Of a stretch of 64,000 nt of DNA, positions 1 to 8,175 are shown piece after piece; the stretch's first letter is position 1, and the number at the start of each line of letters is the position of its first letter. Below the pieces are notes generated by a model that saw nothing but the letters and a program-made list of their open reading frames with translations, was not told the DNA's origin and searched no databases. Source of the stretch: Lachnospiraceae bacterium. GTDB taxonomy: Bacteria; Bacillota; Clostridia; Lachnospirales; Lachnospiraceae. The position numbers and the translations under genes were made by a program. The DNA lies in the NCBI GenBank assembly GCA_024692955.1, contig JAILLW010000117.1, positions 1 through 64,000 on the forward strand, given 5' to 3'.

Positions 1-887
1 TGTTTCTGATTCAGCCGGTCAAGAGCCATTTCAACCATTCCGACCGCACCGTCTACGATCATCTTTCTCGCATCGATGATCGCGGATGCTTGCTGGCGCT
101 GAAGCATTACGGACGCGATCTCCGGAGCATAGGCAAGATAGGTGATCCTTGCCTCAACGATCTCAAGTCCGGCTTCCGTTACCTTGGACTGGATCTCTTT
201 CTTAATCCGGTCGGCAACTACTTCCGCGGAACCGCGAAGGCTTCCTTCATCCGCTATGCCGTCACCGGTGGTATCCACATCATTCGCCACATCATAGGGA
301 TAGAGGCGGACAATGTTCCGAAGAGCGGAATCACACTGAAGGGAAAGATACTCTTTATAGTTGTCTACATTGAATACGGCTTTTGCGGTATCCGTTACTT
401 TCCAGATCACGGCGATCCCGATCTCAACCGGATTTCCGAGACAGTCATTGATCTTCTGCCTTCCGTTGTTCAGGGTCATGGCCTTCAGAGAGATCTTTTT
501 GCTGACAATCTCGGTCTGTGCACCGGTGGAAGTCGAGAGAGTAAGAGCCGGTGACTTATCGGTGGTGTCTCCGCTCTGAGCCAGTTTCGTTGTGGCAGCG
601 GGGTTCACTGCGGTGCAGAAGGGATTTACGAAATAGAAACCGTCGCCGCGGAGCGTTCCCTTATACTTACCGAAGAGAGTAAGTACCAGTGCCTCCTGCG
701 GTTTCAGGACCTTCAGCCCGAGGAAGAGGATCCAGCCGAAGCAGATGATCAGGATCCCGAGGATCACGGAAAGCGGTCCGAGGACTACTCCGGCAAGCAT
801 AAGCACAAAGGCCAATACATATAGCAGGATCGTCCCGATCAGCATCAGCATTCCGTTCTTTTTTGTTGTATAGATTTTTTCTGTCAT
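1..887 (-). CDS. SPFH/band-7 domain membrane protein (3' end outside window)
   Basis: The reading frame starts at the ATG complementary to 885-887, behind a strong GGAGGT site (895-900), and runs off the left edge, so the C-terminus is missing. The visible protein (about 295 aa) begins MTEKIYTTKKNGML and has two hydrophobic segments (roughly residues 14-65). A band-7 region follows, with LKPQEALVLTLFGKYKGT, AVIWKVTDTAKAVF and EIVEARITYLAYAPEIA. The visible end (ASAIIDARKMIVDGAVGMVE) is typical of the SPFH helical arm. SPFH proteins of this type form large membrane-associated assemblies; their specific job is usually unknown. A sigma-A type promoter with palindromic repeats precedes it. The assignment is by motif; confidence in the family is high. 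Confidence 0.85.
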   Translation of the reverse strand, partial: MTEKIYTTKKNGMLMLIGTILLYVLAFVLMLAGVVLGPLSVILGILIICFGWILFLGLKVLKPQEALVLTLFGKYKGTLRGDGFYFVNPFCTAVNPAATTKLAQSGDTTDKSPALTLSTSTGAQTEIVSKKISLKAMTLNNGRQKINDCLGNPVEIGIAVIWKVTDTAKAVFNVDNYKEYLSLQCDSALRNIVRLYPYDVANDVDTTGDGIADEGSLRGSAEVVADRIKKEIQSKVTEAGLEIVEARITYLAYAPEIASVMLQRQQASAIIDARKMIVDGAVGMVEMALDRLNQK

Positions 888-907
888 AACTGACACCTCC
901 TTTATGA

Positions 908-945
908 TGATATCAATATGATATCATATCGAATCAATTTGTCAA
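908..945 (-). promoter_or_regulatory. Promoter of the SPFH gene with two TGATATCA palindromes
   Basis: On the minus strand TTGACA (complement of 940-945), a 16-nt spacer and TATCAT (complement of 918-923) form a good promoter. Two identical palindromes TGATATCA lie at 908-915 and 919-926, 11 bp apart, the upstream one overlapping the -10 element. One-turn spacing over the promoter suggests an operator; the regulator is unknown. Confidence 0.55.
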
Positions 946-1143
946 TAGATGTCCGGAAATTTTTCTGATTCATAAAGGACGGAGTGATTATATATAAAAG
1001 AAAACGGGCTGCAAACGGCCGGGTATTGAGATTCTATCTGCCGCTGATTATAATGAAAAGAGGTTATAAACCTTTTTTCTGTCACAGAAGATTTTTCGTG
1101 GATGATACTGTTCTGAAAGCATCTTTGAAAAGAAAGGCAGCTT

Positions 1144-1583
1144 ATGAAAAAACAAGCCCTTAAGAAAATGAAGAAAAGAACTCTCGCGATCCTGCTGTCC
1201 ATGCTATTGTCTTTGGAAACCGGCTTTGTTCCGGCATTCACAGCGGAACTGCCAACGGAAGATACGATGCTTGATCAGAGCATCGGAACAGGCGATGAAA
1301 ACGCAGAATCCGATGAGTTTCCCTTCCGTATGAAGGAAGACAGATCCGCTTTGACCGCGGGATCAGTCCGGGAGACGGAGTGGTCAGCGTGACGTTAAGC
1401 AACGGGACCGTCCTTACACCGGAGGATTTCCGGGTGGATTACGGGAATAATATTGCCGCGAAAAAAGACGGCGGATCCTTTAAGATCGTACTTAAGAGGA
1501 ATTCCGGTACGGGCAGTTTCGCATTCGGAGGGAGCGCAACCTTTAAGTTTACGATCACGAAAGCGGGAAAGATCACGATGTAA
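1144..1583 (+). pseudogene. Frameshifted remnant of a secreted/surface protein
   Basis: The first frame (1144-1392) starts MKKQALKKMKKRTLAILL, a clear signal peptide, followed by a short acidic stretch, and then stops. The second frame (open through about 1320-1583, opening with GISPGDGVVSVTLSNGT) carries an intact C-terminal module with EDFRVDYGNNIAAKKDGG and FKFTITKAGKITM. That module matches in style the last module of the surface proteins at 23872 and 48369, for example YEIISVTNNLSKGKA. The two frames differ by one base, and the central domains expected of such a protein are absent. I therefore read it as a decayed or internally deleted surface-protein gene rather than two small genes. 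A strong start site is not evident. It could also be a short secreted protein with a sequencing error. Confidence 0.6.
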
Positions 1584-1690
1584 TGATCCGAATAATGATT
1601 GAAACCCGAGCCGAAAACTCATATAATCAGAAGCGGAACGCTTCTTCGGAAGCGGTCCTGAAGGTGTAAAAGGAAAAAGGAGGAAACAAA

Positions 1691-3058
1691 ATGTCTGACA
1701 AAGTACCTTACAAGATCTATCTCGAGGAGTCGGAGATGCCGAAAGCCTGGTACAATATGCGGGCGGATATGAAAAACAAGCCGGCACCGCTGCTGAATCC
1801 GGGCACCGGAGCGCCGATGAAGGCCGAGGAACTGGAAGGCGTATTCTGTAAAGAACTGGTGGCGCAGGAGCTGAACAATGATGATCCGTGGATCGAGATC
1901 CCGGATGAGATCCGCTCTTTCTACCGTATGTATCGTCCGTCACCTCTTGTGCGCGCTTATTGCCTGGAGGAAAAGCTGGGTACGCCCGCGAAGATCTACT
2001 ATAAATTCGAAGGAAACAATACCAGCGGATCCCATAAACTGAATTCCGCCATCGCCCAGGCCTACTATGCGAAGAAGCAGGGTCTTAAAGGTGTGACGAC
2101 GGAGACCGGTGCCGGACAGTGGGGCACGGCGCTTTCCATGGCCTGCGCCTACTTCGGGCTTGACTGTAAGGTATATATGGTAAAGGTCTCCTATGAGCAG
2201 AAGCCTTTCCGCCGTGAAGTAATGAGAACCTACGGCGCTTCTGTTACTCCTTCACCCTCCGAGACCACCGAGATCGGAAAGAAGATCCTTTCGGAGCATC
2301 CCGGAACGACGGGAAGCCTTGGCTGCGCCATTTCCGAGGCGGTAGAGGTAGCTGTCGGAACGGAAGGGTACCGTTACGTACTCGGCAGCGTGCTGAATCA
2401 GGTACTCCTTCATCAGTCCGTGATCGGACTTGAAACGAAGGCGGCACTTGACAAATACGGGATCAAAGCGGATATGATCATCGGCTGTGCGGGCGGCGGC
2501 TCGAATCTCGGAGGACTGATCGCTCCGTTTATGGGCGAAAAGCTCCGCGGAGAGGCCGATTATGAGATCATCGCCGTGGAACCTGCATCCTGCCCGAGCT
2601 TTACCCGCGGAACCTATGCATACGATTTCTGCGATACCGGAAAGGTCTGCCCGCTTGCCAAGATGTATACCCTCGGCTGCGACTTTATCCCCGCACCGAA
2701 CCATGCGGGAGGACTTCGCTATCACGGCATGAGTTCAACCCTTTCCCAGCTTTATGCGGACGGCTATATGAAGGCGGTATCCGTACCTCAGACTTCCGTA
2801 TTCGAAGCAGCGGAATTCTTCGCGAGGACGGAAGGCATCCTTCCCGCGCCCGAAAGCTCTCATGCGATCCGTGTCGCTATCGACGAGGCGAAGAAGTGCA
2901 AAGAGACCGGTGAGGAAAAGAACATCGTCTTCGGCCTTACGGGAACCGGCTATTTCGATATGGTCGCCTATGAAAAGTATCATGACGGAAAGATGGACGA
3001 CTATATCCCGACGGATGAGGAACTGAAAGAGAGCCTTGCGAAGCTCCCCAGAATCTGA
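1691..3058 (+). CDS. trpB: TrpB2-type tryptophan synthase beta chain-like PLP enzyme
   Basis: This 455-aa PLP-dependent fold-type II enzyme is the longer TrpB2 form of the tryptophan synthase beta chain. It would condense indole (or a related nucleophile) with serine. The Schiff-base lysine is K116 in GNNTSGSHKLNSA; TTETGAGQWGTALSMA and the glycine-rich phosphate loop GCAGGGSNLGG are intact. The N-terminal PRPSPLVRA-like segment (YRPSPLVRAYCLEE) is typical of TrpB2. There is a clean AAGGAGG site 6 nt before ATG. No trpA or other trp gene is nearby, which is common for TrpB2 and suggests indole salvage rather than de novo synthesis (inference). A PfkB-family gene follows after 72 bp in the same direction. 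Confidence 0.9.
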   Translation: MSDKVPYKIYLEESEMPKAWYNMRADMKNKPAPLLNPGTGAPMKAEELEGVFCKELVAQELNNDDPWIEIPDEIRSFYRMYRPSPLVRAYCLEEKLGTPAKIYYKFEGNNTSGSHKLNSAIAQAYYAKKQGLKGVTTETGAGQWGTALSMACAYFGLDCKVYMVKVSYEQKPFRREVMRTYGASVTPSPSETTEIGKKILSEHPGTTGSLGCAISEAVEVAVGTEGYRYVLGSVLNQVLLHQSVIGLETKAALDKYGIKADMIIGCAGGGSNLGGLIAPFMGEKLRGEADYEIIAVEPASCPSFTRGTYAYDFCDTGKVCPLAKMYTLGCDFIPAPNHAGGLRYHGMSSTLSQLYADGYMKAVSVPQTSVFEAAEFFARTEGILPAPESSHAIRVAIDEAKKCKETGEEKNIVFGLTGTGYFDMVAYEKYHDGKMDDYIPTDEELKESLAKLPRI

Positions 3059-3130
3059 TGCATAATACAGGCGGATAAGGCGGCTGCCGGGAACGGGCAG
3101 TTGCCGGAGGTAAAGAAGGAAGGTGGTCAG

Positions 3131-4057
3131 ATGAGTAAATTTATCGTAGCGGGTATCATTCAGATCGAAACCATTGTAAAGGTTGGCAGTATTCCCATCG
3201 AGTTTTCGCCGGTCACCAGCGTGCCGGATACGATCTTTACCTCGGCGGGAGGAGACGCTTTTAATGAGTCCCTGGCCCTCCGGTGGCTTGGAGACAAGGT
3301 AGACCTCCTTTCGGTAGTCGGCCGCAATCAGGATATGAGCATCCTTAATCCTTTGGACCGGGAGATCACACTGAATACGGATTACATCCTTCCGATCATC
3401 AAAAGTACACCCACTCAGGTGGTCCTTTATGACAGGAACCGTAAGGAACAGATCTTCGAGGACATCAAGGACTTAAGGGATGCGGAATACCGGATGGCAA
3501 TGGTACCGCCCATGGTGGCAGCTTCCGATATGGTGGTCCTTTCCAACGCGAATTTCTGCCGGCCTTTCATCGAAACGGCGAAGCAGTTTGAAAGAAAGAT
3601 CGCGGTGAACATTCATACCTATCTGGAGGAAAAGGAGGTCTACAACAAAGATTTCCTTGAAAACGCGTCGATCCTTTATTTCAGCGATGATACGATAAAA
3701 ACGGATCCCTTCGATTTCGTAAAAGGGATCGCGGACCGGTACGGAACGGATATCATCATTCTGGGACAGGGCGCAAAGGGCCTGATCCTTTACGACCGCC
3801 GGCGGGGCATCAACGTTCACTACGATACCGTACGCACGAACGAAGTCGTGAATACAACGGGTGCCGGAAACGCAATGTTCGCCTGCTTCCTTCATTATTA
3901 TCAGGAGACCGGCGATTCGGTGCTTTCCATCAAGAACGCGATGCTGTTTGCCTCCTATAAGATCGGATATATGGGAACGTCCAACGGCTTTATGACCGTG
4001 GAACAGCTCGAACAGTGGAGAAGCCTGATCTGGGGCGACAACGCAAAGAACTCCTGA
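3131..4057 (+). CDS. PfkB-family sugar/nucleoside kinase-like protein with altered catalytic motif
   Basis: A 308-aa ribokinase-fold protein. I chose ATG 3131 because AAGGAAGGTGG sits just upstream; an upstream TTG at 3101 has no such site. The N-terminal substrate motif is GGDAFNESLALRWLG, and the C-terminal motif 2 reads NTTGAGNAMFACF. In active PfkB kinases this motif is DTTGAGD, where the final Asp is the catalytic base. Here both flanking Asp positions are Asn (N241 and N247). The anion-hole glycines are retained. The protein may therefore be a weak kinase or a binding/regulatory homologue (inference). It follows trpB2 and is ended by a hairpin at 4102-4125. The substrate cannot be predicted. 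Confidence 0.8.
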   Translation: MSKFIVAGIIQIETIVKVGSIPIEFSPVTSVPDTIFTSAGGDAFNESLALRWLGDKVDLLSVVGRNQDMSILNPLDREITLNTDYILPIIKSTPTQVVLYDRNRKEQIFEDIKDLRDAEYRMAMVPPMVAASDMVVLSNANFCRPFIETAKQFERKIAVNIHTYLEEKEVYNKDFLENASILYFSDDTIKTDPFDFVKGIADRYGTDIIILGQGAKGLILYDRRRGINVHYDTVRTNEVVNTTGAGNAMFACFLHYYQETGDSVLSIKNAMLFASYKIGYMGTSNGFMTVEQLEQWRSLIWGDNAKNS

Positions 4058-4101
4058 TCCCGGTTGCTGTTAAAACCGATCATCCAGAGATTTTTACCCG
4101 G

Positions 4102-4125
4102 CGGACTTTTTTAAGAAAAAGTCCG
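4102..4125 (+). terminator. Hairpin after the PfkB gene, probable terminator
   Basis: CGGACTTTTT (4102-4111) pairs perfectly with AAAAAGTCCG (4116-4125) around a TAAG loop. Only a broken T-run follows (TCGTTTCCTC), so termination efficiency is uncertain. Confidence 0.5.
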
Positions 4126-4226
4126 TCGTTTCCTCTTGAAGGATCCCGGGATAGACAATGTCCAGGATTCATTTTACAATAATCTGCAGAAATAAGCCGG
4201 AACGGATATCCTTGTATTTGACGAAA

Positions 4227-5348
4227 ATGAACGACAAAAAGACAAACAGGATCTGTATGATCGTCCAGCAGAAAGACGTACACGGAGGGATCGCCGCGGT
4301 CGTAAACGGCTATTACGGCAGCAGGCTTGAAAAGGATTTTGACATCACCTACATCGAGTCTTACCGGAACGGAAGCAGATGGCAGAAGCTTCAAAAAGCA
4401 CTTTCAGCCTACCGGGCCTTTTCCCGCCTCTTAAAGGAACGCCCGCCGGAACTCGTTCATATCCACTCTTCTTTCGGACCCAGTTTTTACCGGAAGATCC
4501 CTTTCATCCTGATGTGTGAAAAAAAGGGGATCCCGGTGGTAAACCATATCCACGGGGCGGATTTTGACGCGTTTTATTCAAACGCATCGGATGTCGCAAA
4601 AAAGCGGATCCGAAAGATCTACGGAAAATGCGCCCGGTTTATCGTGCTTTCGGAAGAATGGAAAGCACACATCGGAGTGATCGTTCCCGAAGAAAAGATC
4701 CGGATCATCGAAAATTACGGGATCCCGGAGAAAGGTTCCGATATCGAAGAATGGAACCGCGAACGCCCGGAAAGGAAGCAGGTCCTTTTTCTCGGTGAGA
4801 TCGGGAAAAGGAAGGGTGCCTTTGATCTTCCGGAGATCATCACCGAAGTACTTAAAAAGGTGCCGGATGTGAGATTCGTCATCGGAGGAGAGGGAGAAAC
4901 CGAAGTGGTAAGGGAAAAACTCGAAAGACTCGGGATTCCGGAGGAAACGGTCCGGTTTCCGGGCTGGGTCACCGGAGAGGAGAAGAAAAAACTCTTAAGA
5001 GAGAGTTCCCTGTTCCTTCTTCCTTCCTATCAGGAGGGAATGCCGATGTCCATACTTGACGCGATGAGCTGCGGCCTTCCCGTGGTATCCACGAATGTGG
5101 GAGGGATCCCGAAGCTTGTCCGGCAGGGGGAAAACGGCTTTCTTTGCGAAGCCGGTGACGTAAGAGCAATGGCTGACGGGATCCTTATGCTGCTACTTGA
5201 TGAGAAAAAGCGCAAAGAAGCGGGCGATCGAAGCCTTCGGATCATCGAAGAGGAGTACAGTCTGTTAAAACACATCGAAAAACTGGAAGAACTGTATCGC
5301 GAAGTGCTGAATAACAGACAGGGATCGGTCGGTTCAAAAAAGGGTTAA
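4227..5348 (+). CDS. GT4-family glycosyltransferase
   Basis: A 373-aa GT-B fold glycosyltransferase, probably building a cell-surface polysaccharide or glycolipid from a nucleotide sugar. The N-terminal half starts NRICMIVQQKDVHGGIAAVV, with the glycine-rich acceptor-side loop. The C-terminal half carries VLFLGEIGKRKGAFDL and the GT4 signature EGMPMSILDAMSCGLPVVST, in which E and the following residues bind the sugar nucleotide. ATG 4227 fits family starts best but lacks a clear ribosome binding site; an upstream in-frame ATG at 4158 would add 23 unlikely residues. A hexapeptide acyltransferase follows within 14 bp, so the pair probably decorates the same glycan. Donor and acceptor are unknown. 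Confidence 0.82.
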   Translation: MNDKKTNRICMIVQQKDVHGGIAAVVNGYYGSRLEKDFDITYIESYRNGSRWQKLQKALSAYRAFSRLLKERPPELVHIHSSFGPSFYRKIPFILMCEKKGIPVVNHIHGADFDAFYSNASDVAKKRIRKIYGKCARFIVLSEEWKAHIGVIVPEEKIRIIENYGIPEKGSDIEEWNRERPERKQVLFLGEIGKRKGAFDLPEIITEVLKKVPDVRFVIGGEGETEVVREKLERLGIPEETVRFPGWVTGEEKKKLLRESSLFLLPSYQEGMPMSILDAMSCGLPVVSTNVGGIPKLVRQGENGFLCEAGDVRAMADGILMLLLDEKKRKEAGDRSLRIIEEEYSLLKHIEKLEELYREVLNNRQGSVGSKKG

Positions 5349-5362
5349 GGAAGAGGATTACT

Positions 5363-5875
5363 ATGAGATCTCCGCTGGTATATCTTAAGAATCTGATCGG
5401 AAACGGTTTGCGAAAATGCCGTTACGGAAGCAGGATCCGGATCGCTCCGGTCCAGTCGTTTTCGCATCTTCATACCGAGCTTCGAAACGGCGGGAGCCTG
5501 AAGATTGACCGGTACTGTCAGAACCGGGGGCATCTTTACCTTATAGCGGACGGCGGCAGGCTGACCATCGGAAGCCACTGCTTCTTTAATACGGGCTGCT
5601 GCGTGACCTGTATGGAAAAGATCACCATCGGGGATCATTGCAAATTCGGAAACAATCTGGTCATTGTGGACCATGATCATAATTTTCGTGAAATAGATCC
5701 GGAATTCGTTTCCGCGCCGGTATCGGTGGGGGATCATACCTGGGTAGGTGCGAATGTCACGATTCTCCGCGGCACTTCCATCGGGAAAAACTGTGTGATC
5801 GGAGCAGGGAGCGTGGTAAAGGGAAAGATCCCGGACGGGACCGTGCTTATCCAGAAAAGAGAAAACAGGAATTAA
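5363..5875 (+). CDS. Left-handed beta-helix (hexapeptide) acyltransferase
   Basis: A 170-aa acyltransferase of the LbetaH/CatB-MaaT type. Hexapeptide turns are seen in GGRLTIGSHCFFNTGC, KITIGDHCKFGNNLVIVDHD, APVSVGDHTWVGANVTIL and TSIGKNCVIGAGSVV. The HDHNF segment supplies the histidine expected at the acetyl-CoA-dependent active site. It lies 14 bp after the GT4 gene with GGAAGAGGA upstream of the ATG, so the two are probably one transcript and this enzyme likely O- or N-acetylates a sugar handled by the transferase (inference). The protein is short, without the N-terminal helical domain of serine acetyltransferases, so cysE is unlikely. Confidence 0.8.
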   Translation: MRSPLVYLKNLIGNGLRKCRYGSRIRIAPVQSFSHLHTELRNGGSLKIDRYCQNRGHLYLIADGGRLTIGSHCFFNTGCCVTCMEKITIGDHCKFGNNLVIVDHDHNFREIDPEFVSAPVSVGDHTWVGANVTILRGTSIGKNCVIGAGSVVKGKIPDGTVLIQKRENRN

Positions 5876-5886
5876 TACAGGATATA

Positions 5887-5911
5887 GTGGCTGTACCCCG
5901 GGTACGACCAC
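5887..5911. repeat. 25-bp inverted repeat upstream of parA
   Basis: GTGG-CT-GTACCC-C-GGGTAC-GA-CCAC: outer arms at 5887-5890 and 5908-5911, inner arms at 5893-5898 and 5900-5905. It lies 12 bp after the acyltransferase stop and just upstream of the parA promoter. No T-run follows. It may be an operator or a weak terminator hairpin. Confidence 0.5.
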
Positions 5912-5923
5912 CATATTATGTTG

Positions 5924-5952
5924 TTACCTATTTCCGGGATAAGTGCTATAAT
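5924..5952 (+). promoter_or_regulatory. Probable promoter of the parAB operon
   Basis: A perfect TATAAT at 5947-5952 is preceded at 17 nt by TTACCT (5924-5929). The start would lie about 25 nt before the GGAAGG site of parA. Confidence 0.5.
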
Positions 5953-5983
5953 CATTAGGCATAATTTTCGGAAGGAATGTAAT

Positions 5984-6742
5984 ATGGGAAAAATCATCGC
6001 TATCGCTATGCAAAAGGGCGGAGTCGGAAAAACAACGACTTCGATCAATCTGTCCGCCGCGCTCGCGGCTAAAGGAAAAAAGGTTCTCGTGGTCGATACG
6101 GATCCGCAGGGAAATACCACCAGCGGCTTCGGGATCGAGAAAAATGAACTGGACCGTACGATCTATGATCTGATGCTGAACGAATGCTCCGTGAAAGAGA
6201 GCATTCTGAAAGAGGTCCGGCCGAACCTCAGCCTGATCCCTTCCAATATCAATCTGGCCGCGATCGAGATCGAACTGATTGACCGTGGCAGCAAGGAGTT
6301 TGTTTTGAAAAAGGAACTCGACTGGGTGAGAGCCGATTATGACTATGTGATCATCGACTGCCCTCCGTCGCTCGGACTGCTGACGGTGAACGCTCTTACG
6401 GCTGCGGATTCCGTTCTGGTTCCGCTTCAGTGTGAGTATTATGCGCTGGAAGGCTTAAGCCAGCTTATCACCACGGTGAATCTGGTCAAGGAACGGCTTT
6501 CCCCGGATCTTAATATGGAAGGTATCTTCTTTACGATGTACGACTCCAGGACAAATCTGTCCCAGCAGGTCGTTGAAAACGTAAAGGCGAATGTATCACA
6601 AAGGGTATTCCGTACCGTGATCCCGCAGAATATCCGGTTGGCGGAAGCCCCAAGCTTCGGAATGCCGGTGATCGAATATGATTCAAGATCGGCCGGAGCG
6701 GAAGCCTATATGGCTCTTGCGGAAGAACTCATAAACGGATAA
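5984..6742 (+). CDS. parA: Chromosome-partitioning ATPase ParA/Soj
   Basis: A 252-aa Walker-type ATPase. The deviant Walker A is KGGVGKTTTSINLSAALA (residues about 10-27), the Walker A' is VVDTDPQGNTTSGFG, and the Walker B is YDYVIIDCPPSLGLLT. It binds DNA non-specifically in its ATP dimer state and works with ParB/parS in origin segregation and sporulation control in Firmicutes. ATG 5984 is chosen because of GGAAGGAATG just upstream and because the protein then starts at the conserved MGKIIAIAMQKGG. parB follows 12 bp downstream. The length and the downstream parB, DUF4446 and serS genes support the chromosomal (Soj) form rather than a plasmid one. Confidence 0.95.
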   Translation: MGKIIAIAMQKGGVGKTTTSINLSAALAAKGKKVLVVDTDPQGNTTSGFGIEKNELDRTIYDLMLNECSVKESILKEVRPNLSLIPSNINLAAIEIELIDRGSKEFVLKKELDWVRADYDYVIIDCPPSLGLLTVNALTAADSVLVPLQCEYYALEGLSQLITTVNLVKERLSPDLNMEGIFFTMYDSRTNLSQQVVENVKANVSQRVFRTVIPQNIRLAEAPSFGMPVIEYDSRSAGAEAYMALAEELING

Positions 6743-6754
6743 AGGAGAGGAAGA

Positions 6755-7657
6755 ATGGCACAAAAGCGCGGATTGGGCAGGGGACTTGATTCCATTATCC
6801 CTCAGGGAGGGGCTGTAAAGCCGGAGGTATCTTCCGACGGAAAGAATGCCGGAGACGGCGTCTTAATGACGGTAGGGATCGAAAAGCTTCAGAATAATAA
6901 GAATCAGCCCAGGCGGGTTTTTGATGAAGATGCGCTGGAAGAGCTTTCGGACAGCATCAAAAAGAACGGGATCCTGGAGCCGCTTCTCGTTGTGGACCGG
7001 GGAAACCATTATATGATCGTCGCGGGAGAACGCAGATGGCGTGCCGCGATGAAAGCGGGTCTTAAGAAGGTTCCGGTGATCGTCCGGGATCTTTCGGAGC
7101 AGGAGATCGTCGTGATCGCCCTCCTGGAAAACCTGCAGCGGAGAGACCTGAACGAAATCGAGCAGGCGATGGCTTATAAACGGCTTATAGATGAATTCGG
7201 CTGGAAGCAGGATGAGGTGGCGGAACAGGTTTCGAAATCGCGTACGGCCGTTTCGAATACGCTCCGGCTTCTGAAACTCTGTGAGTCGGTTCAGCAGATG
7301 ATCATCGATGACAAGCTGAGCGCAGGACATGCGCGCGCGATCATCTCCGTGGAGGATCCCGACGAACAGTTCCGGCTCGCGGAAGAGATCTTTGACAAGC
7401 GCCTCAGCGTGCGGGAAGCGGAGAAACTGGCAAGAGATCTCGGAAAGACGAAGCCGAATATCCGCACGCAAAACGTGGACAAGAGTCTTCTTGCGATTTA
7501 CCGGGAGGTTGAAGAAAACCTGAAACAGCGGCTGAAGACCAAGGTCGCGATCATCCCTTCCTCAAAGAATGACGGATCCGGAAAACTCCAGATCGAATTC
7601 TATGCACATGAGGATCTCGAAAAACTGATGGATCTTCTGAATAAGGCGGAAGCATAA
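6755..7657 (+). CDS. parB: Chromosome-partitioning protein ParB/Spo0J
   Basis: A 300-aa ParB. The N-terminal KRGLGRGLDSIIP motif is the ParA-stimulating tail. The CTPase region carries NKNQPRRVFDEDALEELSDS and the MIVAGERRWRAAMKAG box, and the helix-turn-helix region EVAEQVSKSRTAVSNTLRLL binds parS. A C-terminal dimerisation region follows. It loads onto parS, spreads as a CTP clamp and recruits condensin. The gene is 12 bp after parA and its stop overlaps the next start (TAATG). No canonical parS (TGTTNCACGTGAAACA) was seen by eye in this window. Confidence 0.95.
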   Translation: MAQKRGLGRGLDSIIPQGGAVKPEVSSDGKNAGDGVLMTVGIEKLQNNKNQPRRVFDEDALEELSDSIKKNGILEPLLVVDRGNHYMIVAGERRWRAAMKAGLKKVPVIVRDLSEQEIVVIALLENLQRRDLNEIEQAMAYKRLIDEFGWKQDEVAEQVSKSRTAVSNTLRLLKLCESVQQMIIDDKLSAGHARAIISVEDPDEQFRLAEEIFDKRLSVREAEKLARDLGKTKPNIRTQNVDKSLLAIYREVEENLKQRLKTKVAIIPSSKNDGSGKLQIEFYAHEDLEKLMDLLNKAEA

Positions 7658-8172
7658 TGGGAAGCAGGATCCTGACACAGATCGGCCTCGGGAATCTCGA
7701 TCCCGGGATCATACTCATTGCCATGGCAGCACTGATCCTGGTCCTGCTGGTGCTCCTTATCGTCGCATTCCGAAAGATCGGCCGAATTACAAAGAAATAT
7801 GAATTCTTTATGAAAGGGCGGGTTGCCAAGAGTCTTGAGTCCGAGATCGCGGAAATGTTTACGGAAAACCGCGAAATGAAGGAGGATATCAAAAAAGCCC
7901 TTTCGGATATCGAGTATATCTACGGAGTACTGACCACAACCTATCGCAAGATGGGACTTGTGAAATATGACGCCTACCAGCAGATGGGAGGAAAACTCAG
8001 CTTCTGTCTTGCCATGCTGAATGAGGAAAACAACGGTTTCCTGATGAATTCCGTTCACGGGAACGACAGCAGCTATACCTACATCAAACAGATCATAAAC
8101 GGCGAGAGCCAGCTGGAACTCAGCGAAGAAGAAGCGGTCGCGCTTTTGATGGCGATCGGGAAAAAGGAGTAA
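7657..8172 (+). CDS. DUF4446 family membrane protein
   Basis: A 171-aa protein with one N-terminal membrane helix (about residues 17-42, IILIAMAALILVLLVLLIV). A charged coiled-coil region follows, then a conserved C-terminal domain with LVKYDAYQQMGGKLSFCLAM and MNSVHGNDSSYTYIKQI. Family members almost always sit directly after parB in Clostridia, as here, where the start overlaps the parB stop by one base. The function is not established; the location suggests a membrane role connected with chromosome segregation or division (inference). Confidence 0.85.
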   Translation: MGSRILTQIGLGNLDPGIILIAMAALILVLLVLLIVAFRKIGRITKKYEFFMKGRVAKSLESEIAEMFTENREMKEDIKKALSDIEYIYGVLTTTYRKMGLVKYDAYQQMGGKLSFCLAMLNEENNGFLMNSVHGNDSSYTYIKQIINGESQLELSEEEAVALLMAIGKKE

Positions 8173-8175
8173 ACC

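Noticed and set aside
90-554. Plus-strand open frame near the left edge
   Set aside because: It is antisense to the SPFH gene, whose minus-strand frame is continuous, starts behind GGAGGT and shows family motifs.
5876-7657. Possible parS site near parAB
   Set aside because: No match to TGTTNCACGTGAAACA was found by eye; the inverted repeat at 5887-5911 has a different sequence.
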